From contig NZ_CAJULN010000021.1 of the NCBI RefSeq assembly GCF_910586915.1, forward strand, positions 1 through 49,480: a stretch of 49,480 nt of DNA. The letters run 5' to 3'. Below, piece by piece: positions 17,811-25,831 of this stretch. The stretch is from an uncultured Bacteroides sp. Lineage in GTDB: Bacteria; Bacteroidota; Bacteroidia; Bacteroidales; Bacteroidaceae. The translations under genes and the position numbers were made by a program. Position 1 is the first letter of the stretch. Every line of letters starts with the position of its first letter. A model generated the notes under the pieces. The model worked only from the letters and a program-made list of their open reading frames with translations. It was not told the DNA's origin and did not search any database.

Positions 17811-18716
17811 TCAGTTGCCCTGGTGCACCGTAAGCTGCGGGAACGGGAAATTGATACCTTTCTTATTAAAGGTTTCATAAATCGCCTTATTGATATCGAA
17901 ATATACTCCCCAGTAGTCTTCACTGTTTACCCATACACGGGCTACCACATTCACACTGCTGGCATCCAGCGCGTGAAGAGCTACAAACGGTGCAGGGTCG
18001 TTCAGTATGCGTGAATCGGCGGCGAGTATGTCATTGACGATTTGCTGCACTTTATCGTAATCTTCGCCGTAGTCGATACCGACAATCCATTCTACGCGAC
18101 GGGTGTTGTGTGTATTGTAGTTCGTCACTACGCCACTGCTCATTGCGCCGTTTGGAATGTAAATCACCTTGTTGTCACCGGTGGTAAGAATGGTGTGGAA
18201 AATCTGAATCTCTTTTACTGTGCCCGAAACGCCCTGGCTTTCAATCCAGTCGCCCACTTTATAGGGTTTGAACAGCAATATAATCAGTCCTCCGGCAAAG
18301 TTCTGCAAATTGCCGGACAAAGCCATACCGACAGCGACACCGGCAGAAGCCAACAAAGCCGCAAAGGAGGTGGTTGCAACACCTAACGCGCCGATTACCG
18401 AGATTATCAACAGGACGGTCAGCAGAATATTGACAAGGCTCTTGACAAAGGTCTTGATACTGATATCTACTTTCCGTTTGTCCATCAGGCGGCCAACGAA
18501 TTTGTTGAGCATCGAAATAAGGAAACGTCCTATAATAAAGACAATGGCCGCTATCAAGATACGTTCGCCGGCACGAACACCGAAATTAAGCAATTGCTCG
18601 GTTATCAAGGAAATCTTGTCCAGCCCTTCCGCATTGGCAATGGCTTGTGCCGTTAACTTATCGGCGGCCACCCGGGTAGAATCTGCAACTTGTGTTGCCA
18701 GAAATAATAGTAACAT
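17811..18716 (-). CDS. MscS-family small-conductance mechanosensitive channel
   Basis: A 301-residue inner-membrane protein. It has an N-terminal hydrophobic segment, helices around 50-70 and 90-115, and the pore-lining helix with alternating Gly/Ala (FAALLASAGVAVGMALSGNL). The beta-domain entry FAGGLIILLFKPYKVGDWIE and a C-terminal alpha/beta domain (RRVEWIVGIDYGEDYDKVQ) follow. This is the standard MscS plan and usual length. It releases solutes on hypo-osmotic shock. It is a single-gene unit, read away from the divergent thiamine operon. Confidence 0.95.
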   Translation of the reverse strand: MLLLFLATQVADSTRVAADKLTAQAIANAEGLDKISLITEQLLNFGVRAGERILIAAIVFIIGRFLISMLNKFVGRLMDKRKVDISIKTFVKSLVNILLTVLLIISVIGALGVATTSFAALLASAGVAVGMALSGNLQNFAGGLIILLFKPYKVGDWIESQGVSGTVKEIQIFHTILTTGDNKVIYIPNGAMSSGVVTNYNTHNTRRVEWIVGIDYGEDYDKVQQIVNDILAADSRILNDPAPFVALHALDASSVNVVARVWVNSEDYWGVYFDINKAIYETFNKKGINFPFPQLTVHQGN

Positions 18717-18811
18717 AATTCTGATATGTATAAAATGAATAAATCGTTGTATAAACCGTTCCTTAAAAAGCGCACAAAGTTATGTTGTTTTCGGTAAATC
18801 TAAAAGTTTTT

Positions 18812-18843
18812 TTTGCTTTCCTCCTGCAAAAGCCGTAATTTTG
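18812..18843 (+). promoter_or_regulatory. Promoter of the thiamine operon (TTTG-N20-TAATTTTG)
   Basis: TTTG at 18,812-18,815 and TAATTTTG at 18,836-18,843 are separated by 20 bases, matching the Bacteroides primary-sigma consensus. Transcription would start just before the riboswitch. Confidence 0.8.
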
Positions 18844-18850
18844 CCGCCGA

Positions 18851-18931
18851 TTCACTGGTAGGGGTGCCTTAAGATGACGGGCTGAGAACATACCCATAGA
18901 ATCTGAACCGGGTAATGCCGGCGTAGAGAAC
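18851..18931 (+). promoter_or_regulatory. TPP riboswitch (THI element)
   Basis: The sequence has the conserved TPP aptamer blocks in order: GGGGTGCC, GGCTGAGA, a short ACCC arm, CTGAACCGGGTAATGCCGGCG. It sits between a good promoter and the PnuT gene. It is expected to turn the operon off when thiamine pyrophosphate binds. The coding start is about 16 bases beyond the aptamer, which favours control of translation. Confidence 0.95.
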
Positions 18932-18946
18932 TAATTAACAAGCAAG

Positions 18947-19519
18947 ATGAATTTTCTTGAAATATTCGGTACGATTGTCGGTTTGGCCTACCTTTGGCTG
19001 GAATACCGGGCAAGTATTTATCTTTGGATAGCGGGGATTATCATGCCTGCCGTTTATATCTTTGTATATTATGAAGCAGGGCTATATGCCGATTTCGGTA
19101 TCAACATCTACTACCTGGCAGCCGCCGTCTACGGTTGGGGGTTCTGGAAGTGGGGGCAACGGAAAGGCAAACGACACCCGTCTGTTCTACCTATTATACA
19201 TATGCCGTGGAAATGTTATCTCCCTCTCCTGTCGATATTCATCGTCTCGTTTGTGGGTATTGCCCGGATATTGATTGAATATACGGACAGCAATGTGCCC
19301 TGGCTGGACAGTTTCACCACGGCACTGAGCATCGTAGGTATGTGGATGCTGGCGCGCAAGTATATCGAACAATGGTTTGCATGGATTCTTGTAGACATCG
19401 TCTGCTGCGGACTTTATGTGTATAAAGAGCTTTATTTCACATCGGCCTTATACGGGCTTTACTCCATAATAGCCGTCTTCGGATACTTGAAATGGAAAAA
19501 ATTAATGAGCATACAATGA
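18947..19519 (+). CDS. pnuT: PnuT-type thiamine transporter (PnuC family)
   Basis: A 190-residue inner-membrane protein with about seven helices and the PnuC family pattern (WLEYRASIYLWIAGIIMPAVY, WGFWKWGQRKGK). PnuC proteins carry nicotinamide riboside. Paralogues behind a TPP riboswitch and next to thiamine pyrophosphokinase are thiamine carriers (PnuT), and this context has both. These are facilitators that depend on intracellular phosphorylation for trapping, which the next gene provides. The stop overlaps the next start (ATGA at 19,516-19,519). Confidence 0.9.
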   Translation: MNFLEIFGTIVGLAYLWLEYRASIYLWIAGIIMPAVYIFVYYEAGLYADFGINIYYLAAAVYGWGFWKWGQRKGKRHPSVLPIIHMPWKCYLPLLSIFIVSFVGIARILIEYTDSNVPWLDSFTTALSIVGMWMLARKYIEQWFAWILVDIVCCGLYVYKELYFTSALYGLYSIIAVFGYLKWKKLMSIQ

Positions 19520-20142
19520 TAAACGAACGCTATACTCCCGAAGCTGTGATATTGGCCAACGGTGAATACCCTACCCACCCTCTCCCCTTGCAAATGCTGG
19601 AAGAAGCCCGGTTTGTGGCTTGTTGTGACGGCGCAGCCAACGAATATATCGCCCGCGGCCACAGGCCGGACGTAATCATCGGCGACGGTGATTCTCTTTC
19701 ACCCGAATATAAAGAACGTTTCTCGTCCATCGTGCTCCGGATAGCTGACCAGGAAACGAACGACCAGACCAAAGCCGTCCGCTTTCTGCAAGAGAAAGGG
19801 GTTCGACAGATTGCCATTGTAGGGGCTACCGGCAAACGGGAAGACCATACATTGGGAAATATCAGTCTGCTGATGGACTACATGAAAGAGGGCATGGAGG
19901 CAAGGATTGTTACGGACTACGGTGTGTTTATACCTGCAAATGGCACACAGACTTTCGAATCGCATCCCGGCCAGCAGATTTCCATCATCAACTTCGGAGC
20001 GAAGGGATTGAAAACGGAAGGATTGGTGTATCCGCTCAGCGACTTCGGCAATTGGTGGCAAGGCACACTCAATGAGGCAACAGCCGACAAGTTTACCATT
20101 CATTGCACGGGAGCATATCTGATATTCCTGGCTTACGTGTAA
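19516..20142 (+). CDS. tnr3: Thiamine pyrophosphokinase
   Basis: A 208-residue cytosolic enzyme making thiamine pyrophosphate from thiamine and ATP. Family motifs are CDGAANEYIARG, PDVIIGDGDSLS (Asp-rich nucleotide/Mg2+ site), DQTKAVRFL and GATGKREDHTLGNISLL. I place the start at 19,516, where ATGA overlaps the pnuT stop. A start at 19,492 would add eight residues encoded inside pnuT. With PnuT it takes up and traps thiamine under riboswitch control. The symbol follows the name used for the Bacteroides enzyme. Confidence 0.92.
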   Translation: MINERYTPEAVILANGEYPTHPLPLQMLEEARFVACCDGAANEYIARGHRPDVIIGDGDSLSPEYKERFSSIVLRIADQETNDQTKAVRFLQEKGVRQIAIVGATGKREDHTLGNISLLMDYMKEGMEARIVTDYGVFIPANGTQTFESHPGQQISIINFGAKGLKTEGLVYPLSDFGNWWQGTLNEATADKFTIHCTGAYLIFLAYV

Positions 20143-20171
20143 AACAACAATCGAAGGAAAGGTTTGTGCCA

Positions 20172-20199
20172 CCCCATTGGCACGGCTGTGCCAACGGGG
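20172..20199. terminator. Hairpin between convergent thiamine and threonine operons
   Basis: CCCC-A-TTGGCAC-GGCT-GTGCCAA-C-GGGG forms a strong stem between the thiamine pyrophosphokinase and threonine synthase stops. It lacks a clear T-run on either side. A bidirectional terminator is plausible but not certain. Confidence 0.55.
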
Positions 20200-20209
20200 G
20201 AAATGAAAG

Positions 20210-21511
20210 TCAACGCGCAAGCAGGTACTTCCTGAAGTCTGCAAATTCTTTGGTCATCGGCAGGCTCTTCTTCTCGCCCTTCATAAATTCCTGCAATTTG
20301 GCGGGTATTTCTACGGTTTCGCCAATGATGCTTTCTACGGTTTCGAGGAACTTGGCAGGATGGGCTGTTTCAAGGAACACGCCTGTTTCGCCCGGTTGCA
20401 GGCTTTCTGACAATGCACGGTAGCCGCACGCGCCGTGGGGGTCGAGCAGATAATGATGTGCCGTCCAGGTCTCTTTGACCGTCTCGCGGATTTGCGCGTC
20501 GGTATAGGCAGTTCCCGAAATCTCGGCAGAGATAGCGGCATGGGAGCCTTGATACAAATCGAGTATGCGGGCGAAGTTGCTCGGGTCGCCTACGTCCATT
20601 GCGTTGGCGATGGTTGCAACGGAGGGACGGGGATTGTATTCGCCCGTCTGCAAGTATTGGTAAAATATGTCGTTGCGGTTGTTGGCGGCAATGAAACGTT
20701 TCACGGGCAGGCCCATCTTCTTGCCAAAGAGGCCGGCGGTGATATTGCCGAAGTTGCCGCTGGGCACACAGATTACTGCATTGCCGGCTTTTCCGGCACG
20801 CTTCAACTGGGCGTAAGCGTAGAAATAATAGAAGGCTTGCGGCAGAAAACGGGCAACGTTGATGGAATTGGCCGAGGTAAGGGAAAGATGTTCGTTCAGT
20901 TCCTTGTCCATAAAGGCCGATTTCACCAAAGCCTGGCAGTCGTCGAATGTGCCGTCTACCTCAAGTGCGGTGATATTCTGTCCGAGCGTGGTGAATTGTT
21001 TTTCCTGTATTTCGCTGACTTTTCCTTTCGGGTAGAGCACATAGACGTGGATGCCTTCAACTCCTAAGAAGCCGTTGGCTACCGCGCTTCCCGTATCACC
21101 GGAAGTAGCTACCAGCACATTGACATTCTTCCGTCCTTCTTTTTTAATGAAGTAACCGAGCAGACGTGCCATAAAACGGCCGCCCACATCTTTGAAAGCC
21201 AACGTAGGGCCGTGGAAGAGTTCCAAAGAGTAGATATTCTCCGATACCTTTACCAACGGTACGTCGAAACTTAGCGTATCGTACACTATCTGCTTCAGCG
21301 TATCGGCAGGAATGTCTTCACCGAAAAAGGCGTCGGCTACCCGATAGGCTATCTCCTGAAAAGAAAGACCGTCGATTGTATCGAAGAAGTCTTGGGGAAG
21401 GGGTTTGATAGACATGGGCATAAAGAGGCCTTTGTCGGCTGCAAGGCCTTTTACCACTGCTTCTTGCAGTGAGGCTAAGGGGGCTTGTTTATTTGTACTG
21501 TAGTATTGCAT
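20210..21511 (-). CDS. thrC: Threonine synthase
   Basis: A 433-residue PLP enzyme converting O-phosphohomoserine to threonine, the last step of the pathway. The cofactor lysine lies in FHGPTLAFKDVGGRF, and the phosphate-binding ATSGDTGSAVANGF and PSGNFGNITAG loops are visible. The length is normal for the bacterial form. It is the last gene of the thrA-apgM-thrC run. The 133 bases before it hold a family D repeat, so it might also have its own expression signals. Confidence 0.96.
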   Translation of the reverse strand: MQYYSTNKQAPLASLQEAVVKGLAADKGLFMPMSIKPLPQDFFDTIDGLSFQEIAYRVADAFFGEDIPADTLKQIVYDTLSFDVPLVKVSENIYSLELFHGPTLAFKDVGGRFMARLLGYFIKKEGRKNVNVLVATSGDTGSAVANGFLGVEGIHVYVLYPKGKVSEIQEKQFTTLGQNITALEVDGTFDDCQALVKSAFMDKELNEHLSLTSANSINVARFLPQAFYYFYAYAQLKRAGKAGNAVICVPSGNFGNITAGLFGKKMGLPVKRFIAANNRNDIFYQYLQTGEYNPRPSVATIANAMDVGDPSNFARILDLYQGSHAAISAEISGTAYTDAQIRETVKETWTAHHYLLDPHGACGYRALSESLQPGETGVFLETAHPAKFLETVESIIGETVEIPAKLQEFMKGEKKSLPMTKEFADFRKYLLAR

Positions 21512-21529
21512 GGGGTGATATTTTTAAGG

Positions 21530-21683
21530 TTCACCACAGAGGACACGGAGTTTCACAAAGTTTTTTCTTTATGTTTGAAAAAGCCCGAAAGTCTGCGTGT
21601 GTCCGGCGATGAGGTTTTAAATTTCGTCTTTATTCTCAAACTATCTAAAGAAACTCTGAGGGATTCTGTGTACACTGTGGTAC
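21530..21683. repeat. Family D inverted-repeat element, copy 1
   Basis: The left end TTCACCACAGAGGACACGG starts at 21,530. An imperfect inverted copy (TCTGTGTACACTGTGGTAC) ends at 21,683. The arms contain CACAGAG/CACGGAG blocks about 10 bases apart. The right arm overlaps the last 13 codons of the phosphoglycerate-mutase-like gene. Copies 2 and 3 are at 34,908 and 36,001. Confidence 0.8.
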
Positions 21684-22892
21684 AGAATTCATGAATGCTT
21701 TGATAAACTCGTCTTCTTTCAGTAGGCCGTAGCTACCGCTACACGCTGCAACTTCGTCATATGTCTGTACTCCGTCCGGCTCGATGCTCGGATACCAGAT
21801 GAGGAATGGGATGGGTTCGGCGGTATGTGTACGCAGTTCGCAGGGAGTGGGATGGTCGGGCAATACGGCTATTGACACAGGCTCGTCCCAGTCTTTCACC
21901 GCTTCATAGACGGGGCCTACGACACGCTTATCGAGATTCTCGATAGTCAGCAGCTTCAAGCCGACGTCTCCTTCGTGTCCCGCCTCATCGCTGGCTTCGA
22001 TATGCAAATAGACAAAGTCGTCTGTCTGCAAGGCTTCCAGGGCGGCAGCCACTTTGTTTTCGTAATTCGTATTGTAAAGTCCGGTGGCTCCTTCTACAGC
22101 GATGCGGCGCAAGCCTGCGTAGTAACCGATTCCGTTTATCAAGTCTACTGCCGAGATAACCGCTCCGCGCTTCACTTGCGGGAATGTTTCGGAGAAAGCA
22201 GGCATCTGCGGACGATAACCGGGACTCCACGGCCAAATGCTGTTTGCCGGGTCTTTACCTTCGGCGATACGTTTCAGGTTCAACGGGTGGTCTTTCAGCA
22301 ATTCCTGCGATTTCATAATCAGGTCGTTAATCAAGCCGGCTGTCTCCTGCGCTTCCGGTGCTAAGGCTTTCACCATCAGCGGACGGAAAGGTTTTAAAGG
22401 TACATCGTGCGGCGGAGTGCAGTCCAACTCCTTGCTTCCTCCTTTGATAACCAACAGGTGACGGTATTGGACACCGGTATGGAAACGCACGCGGTCGCTG
22501 CCCAACTTCTCTTGGAGGTATCGAATCAGCACGTCGGCTTCTTCGGTCGAAATGTGTCCTGAAGAGTGATTCTTCAGTATCTCTCCTTCCACACAAATCA
22601 GGTTGCAGCGCATCGCTATCTCTCCCGGTTGCAGGTCTACGCCGATACTTGCCGCTTCGAGCGGACCACGTCCCTCGTACACCTTCGGAAGATTGTATCC
22701 CAACACCGACATATTGGCAACCTCGCTGCCCGGATGAAAACCTTCGGCTACGGTACACAGCCGCCCTACCCTGCCCATACGGGCTAATTGATCCATATAA
22801 GGCGTCTTTGCATATTGCAGCAGCGTCTTGTCTCCCAACGACTTCACGGGCCAGTCAGCCATTCCGTCTCCCAATATGATAATATGCTTCAT
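21645..22892 (-). CDS. apgM: ApgM-type phosphoglycerate mutase homologue, probable homoserine kinase
   Basis: A 415-residue alkaline-phosphatase-superfamily protein. The metal and nucleophile sites are GDGMADWP near the N-terminus, the Ser of PGSEVANMSVLGY (about residue 60), HIEASDEAGHEGD and VLPDHPTPCELRTHT. By sequence it is a cofactor-independent phosphoglycerate mutase of archaeal type. It lies between aspartokinase-homoserine dehydrogenase and threonine synthase with no thrB in the operon. Homologues in this position have been proposed as a substitute homoserine kinase, and I recall genetic support in B. thetaiotaomicron. I favour that role by context. The last 13 residues (SVPQCTQNPSEFL) are encoded by a family D repeat arm, so the C-terminus may have been replaced. 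Confidence 0.9.
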   Translation of the reverse strand: MKHIIILGDGMADWPVKSLGDKTLLQYAKTPYMDQLARMGRVGRLCTVAEGFHPGSEVANMSVLGYNLPKVYEGRGPLEAASIGVDLQPGEIAMRCNLICVEGEILKNHSSGHISTEEADVLIRYLQEKLGSDRVRFHTGVQYRHLLVIKGGSKELDCTPPHDVPLKPFRPLMVKALAPEAQETAGLINDLIMKSQELLKDHPLNLKRIAEGKDPANSIWPWSPGYRPQMPAFSETFPQVKRGAVISAVDLINGIGYYAGLRRIAVEGATGLYNTNYENKVAAALEALQTDDFVYLHIEASDEAGHEGDVGLKLLTIENLDKRVVGPVYEAVKDWDEPVSIAVLPDHPTPCELRTHTAEPIPFLIWYPSIEPDGVQTYDEVAACSGSYGLLKEDEFIKAFMNSVPQCTQNPSEFL

Positions 22893-22991
22893 AAATTGAA
22901 AAATTGAGAATTGAGAATTAAAAAATGAAAGAAAGCCTCATGTCCGTTTCCGTATGGTGTTTCTCTATTTTTAATTCTCAACTTTAATTTA
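22893..22991. repeat. Intergenic inverted repeat between thrA and apgM
   Basis: TTGAGAATTAAAAA (22,911-22,924) and its exact reverse complement TTTTTAATTCTCAA (22,968-22,981) are 43 bases apart. On the left is a partial tandem (AATTGAGAATTGAGAATTA). It may form a stem in the operon transcript. Confidence 0.75.
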
Positions 22992-25427
22992 TTAAACGTT
23001 GGCAATGCTCATGATATCGGCAAATACTCCGGCAGCAGTCACGCCCGCGCCGGCACCGTATCCTTGAATCATCATCGGATATTCTTTATAACGCTCCGTA
23101 GTGAGCAGGATAATGTTGTTGCTACCTTCGAGGCCGTAGAAAGGATGGTTGGCTCCTACCTCCTGCAAGCCTACAGAGGCTTTACCGTTCTCCAATTTGG
23201 CAACGAAACGCCAGTGTTTATTCTCTTTTTCGAGTACTTGTCGGCGGGCTTCAAAGTCGGCGTCAAGGCTCGGCACCCGTTTCCAGAAGTCTTCCAGCGA
23301 ACCTTCGAAGAAATCGTTCGGCACAAAGAGATTCTTCTCCACATCCTCCTGTTCGATGCGGTATCCGGCTTCGCGCGCAAGAATCACCAATTTACGGATA
23401 ACGTCCTTGCCGCTGAGGTCGATACGCGGATCGGGTTCGGAATAACGCTCTTCCTGCGCCATCTTGATGGTGTGGCTGAAAGGGATGTCGGCGCTGATTT
23501 TATTGAAGATGTAGTTCAGCGTACCCGAAAGGACGGCTTCAATCTTCAATATTTTGTCGCCACTGTGAATCAGGTCGTTGATTGTATTGATAATCGGAAG
23601 TCCCGCGCCTACGTTTGTCTCGAACAGGTATTTCACACCACGTTGGCGGGCAATTGTTTTCAGGTCGCGGTAGTTCTCGTAGGCCGAAGAAGCGGCAATC
23701 TTGTTGGCTGCCACCACAGAGACGTTGTGCTCTAACAAGTCCTTGTAGAGTGATGCAATGTCGGGGCTTGCCGTACAGTCTACAAATACGGAATTAAAGA
23801 TGTTCATGCCGACTATCTCGTCACGGATAGTCTGCAGGTTGCTCTCCTTGCCTTTCTCCTTCATCTCCTGACGGAAGTTGGAAAGGTCGAAACCTTCACG
23901 GCTGAACATCGCCTTGCTGGCGTCGATGATACCTACCACATGAAGTTTCAGTCCGTTCTCCATCATCAGTTTTTGCTGCTGGCAACGAATCTGCTCCACT
24001 AAGCTGCCGCCTACTGTGCCGATACCGCAGATGAAGAGGTTCAATACCTGATATTCGGAGAGGAAGAAAGAGTCGTGAATAACGTTGAGCGATTTGCGCA
24101 ACGATTTGGAATCGACAACAAAAGAGATATTTGTTTCCGAAGCACCCTGTGCGCAAGCGATTACATTGATACCGTTGCGTCCCAACGTACCGAAAAGTTT
24201 ACCTGCAATACCCGGCGTATGTTTCATATTCTCGCCTACGATAGCCACTGTAGCTAAGTTGCTTTCCGCAAGAATCGGCGAGATTTCTCCCATCTCTATT
24301 TCTTTGGCAAACTCTTCGTTCAGCACTTCGCAGGCCAAACCGGCATCGGCATTACGCACACCGATGGAAGTACTGTTTTCAGAGGAAGCCTGAGACACGA
24401 GGAACACACTGATTCCGTTCTTTGCCAACGCTTTGAAGATGCGGTAATTGACACCGATTACGCCTACCATACCAAGACCCTGAACGGTAATCAGACTCGT
24501 ATCGTTGATGGAAGAAATACCTTTAATGGCTTTGGTCTGCGGACTGGACACCTCCTGTTTGATGACCGTTCCCATTCCGTCGGGATTGAATGTGTTCTTT
24601 ATAAGAATAGGTATATTCTTGTGACATACCGGATAAATGGTAGGCGGATAAACTACTTTCGCACCGAAGTTACAAAGTTCGGTGGCTTCCACATAAGTGA
24701 GTTCGGCAATCGTGTAGGCAGTTGAGATAACACGCGGATCGGCAGTCATAAAGCCGTCCACGTCTGTCCATATCTCCAGACTATCGGCATCGAGCGCCGC
24801 AGCTATGATGGCAGCCGTATAGTCGGAACCGCCACGGCCGAGGTTCGTCACATCGCCCGATATCTTGTCGGAAGAGATAAATCCGGGCACCAGCGACACC
24901 TTCGGAAGCGAACGGAAAGTCTCTTTCACCAACCGGTGAGTCAGTTCAGCATCCAGCGTATGTTTGTTATGTTTCTTCTCTGTCTTGATAAAAGTACGCG
25001 AATCGAACCATTGTGCCCCTGCAATCAGTTCGGCAACGATAATAGAGGAAAGACGCTCACCATAGCTGACGATTGTATCCGAAGTCTTTGGCGAAAGGTC
25101 TTTAATGAGATAGATTCCCTGGAAGATGTCTTTCAGTTCGTTCAGTAACTCGCCTATCTGATGCTGCAATACAGTCTGTCTTTCTCCGGCAGGAATCACT
25201 TCTTTAATCATTTCCATATGGCGACAGACAATCTCACGGAACTCGCCTTCGTAAGCGGAATTTCCTGCTGCCGCCATTTTAGATGTATTTATCAATTTGT
25301 CAGTGATGCCCCCCAATGCGGAAACAACTACAATTACCGGCTCTTTAGCCGACTCTACGATTCTCTTTACGCTTAAAATGCTGTTCACGGAACCTACGGA
25401 CGTTCCGCCGAATTTCATTACTTTCAT
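22992..25427 (-). CDS. thrA: Bifunctional aspartokinase / homoserine dehydrogenase
   Basis: An 811-residue fusion catalysing the first and third steps from aspartate to homoserine. Kinase residues are at the N-terminus (MKVMKFGGTSVGSV) with GRGGSDYTAAIIAAAL. Paired ACT-type regulatory segments lie around 300-450 (VQGLGMVGV; VAIVGENMKHTPGIAGKLF). The dehydrogenase domain starts at LFICGIGTVGGSLVEQI and includes VVAANKIAAS and EAVLSGTLNYIFNKI. The start is at 25,427; a start 42 bases upstream would add residues unlike the family. The ACT domains suggest threonine feedback. The preceding Thr-rich leader suggests a second level of control. Confidence 0.96.
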   Translation of the reverse strand: MKVMKFGGTSVGSVNSILSVKRIVESAKEPVIVVVSALGGITDKLINTSKMAAAGNSAYEGEFREIVCRHMEMIKEVIPAGERQTVLQHQIGELLNELKDIFQGIYLIKDLSPKTSDTIVSYGERLSSIIVAELIAGAQWFDSRTFIKTEKKHNKHTLDAELTHRLVKETFRSLPKVSLVPGFISSDKISGDVTNLGRGGSDYTAAIIAAALDADSLEIWTDVDGFMTADPRVISTAYTIAELTYVEATELCNFGAKVVYPPTIYPVCHKNIPILIKNTFNPDGMGTVIKQEVSSPQTKAIKGISSINDTSLITVQGLGMVGVIGVNYRIFKALAKNGISVFLVSQASSENSTSIGVRNADAGLACEVLNEEFAKEIEMGEISPILAESNLATVAIVGENMKHTPGIAGKLFGTLGRNGINVIACAQGASETNISFVVDSKSLRKSLNVIHDSFFLSEYQVLNLFICGIGTVGGSLVEQIRCQQQKLMMENGLKLHVVGIIDASKAMFSREGFDLSNFRQEMKEKGKESNLQTIRDEIVGMNIFNSVFVDCTASPDIASLYKDLLEHNVSVVAANKIAASSAYENYRDLKTIARQRGVKYLFETNVGAGLPIINTINDLIHSGDKILKIEAVLSGTLNYIFNKISADIPFSHTIKMAQEERYSEPDPRIDLSGKDVIRKLVILAREAGYRIEQEDVEKNLFVPNDFFEGSLEDFWKRVPSLDADFEARRQVLEKENKHWRFVAKLENGKASVGLQEVGANHPFYGLEGSNNIILLTTERYKEYPMMIQGYGAGAGVTAAGVFADIMSIANV

Positions 25428-25563
25428 TAAGATACTTATTTTAATGCAATGTCCTGTGTATAATTTCACAGAACAATGGGTTGGTTACAGATAAAATTAA
25501 ATTTGAACTTGAATTTTGCTTGTTCCTACAAGCGTGAATCACGTAGATACACAAAACTATCCA
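25428..25563 (-). promoter_or_regulatory. Structured leader of the threonine operon
   Basis: Between the leader peptide and thrA the minus-strand RNA can form GCTTGT/ACAAGC (25,518-25,533) and GTTCTGTG/CACAGGAC (25,451-25,474). A 7-bp stem (25,556-25,562 with 25,607-25,613) joins the region after the leader peptide to its own codons. None is followed by a U-run, so classic attenuation is not obvious. Sequestration of translation or a ribosome-position switch is possible. Confidence 0.55.
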
Positions 25564-25623
25564 TCAACCCCTAAGGGTCATGGTACACATCGATGTGACT
25601 GTATGCGGATAGTACTTCTTCAT
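25564..25623 (-). CDS. Thr-rich leader peptide of the threonine operon (19 aa)
   Basis: ATG at 25,623 begins a 19-codon frame ending TGA, reading MKKYYPHTVTSMCTMTLRG. Threonine fills four of nine positions between residues 8 and 16. It is about 135 bases upstream of thrA, and the RNA around it can form several alternative stems. This is the arrangement of a translational attenuator that senses charged tRNA-Thr, as in enteric thrL, although the sequence is unrelated. No ribosome-binding site is evident, which is common in Bacteroides. Translation is inferred. Confidence 0.65.
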   Translation of the reverse strand: MKKYYPHTVTSMCTMTLRG

Positions 25624-25659
25624 TGTGCCGTCTCTACTTTTTCGTTTTGATAAGTGTCG

Positions 25660-25667
25660 CAAAAGTA
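25660..25667 (-). promoter_or_regulatory. -7 box (TACTTTTG) of the threonine operon
   Basis: TACTTTTG on the minus strand would start transcription about 30 bases before the leader peptide. The -33 element is not clear. Confidence 0.5.
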
Positions 25668-25798
25668 ATAATAAAAACGTTCAATCTATCACTTTTTCCC
25701 GTTTTTTTCTGATAAAAAGAACATTCCGTTTTCTTCAACCTCTGCAACTCCTCTCCATTTTTATAACATTTTGCTACCAACATATCATTTTATATTAT

Positions 25799-25806
25799 TA
25801 TATTTG
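25799..25806 (+). promoter_or_regulatory. -7 box (TATATTTG) of the asparaginase gene
   Basis: TATATTTG lies 26 bases before the asparaginase start. A TTTG is present at 25,770 but the spacing is 25, longer than usual. Confidence 0.5.
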
Positions 25807-25831
25807 CGAAAACCAACGCATAAATCAACTT

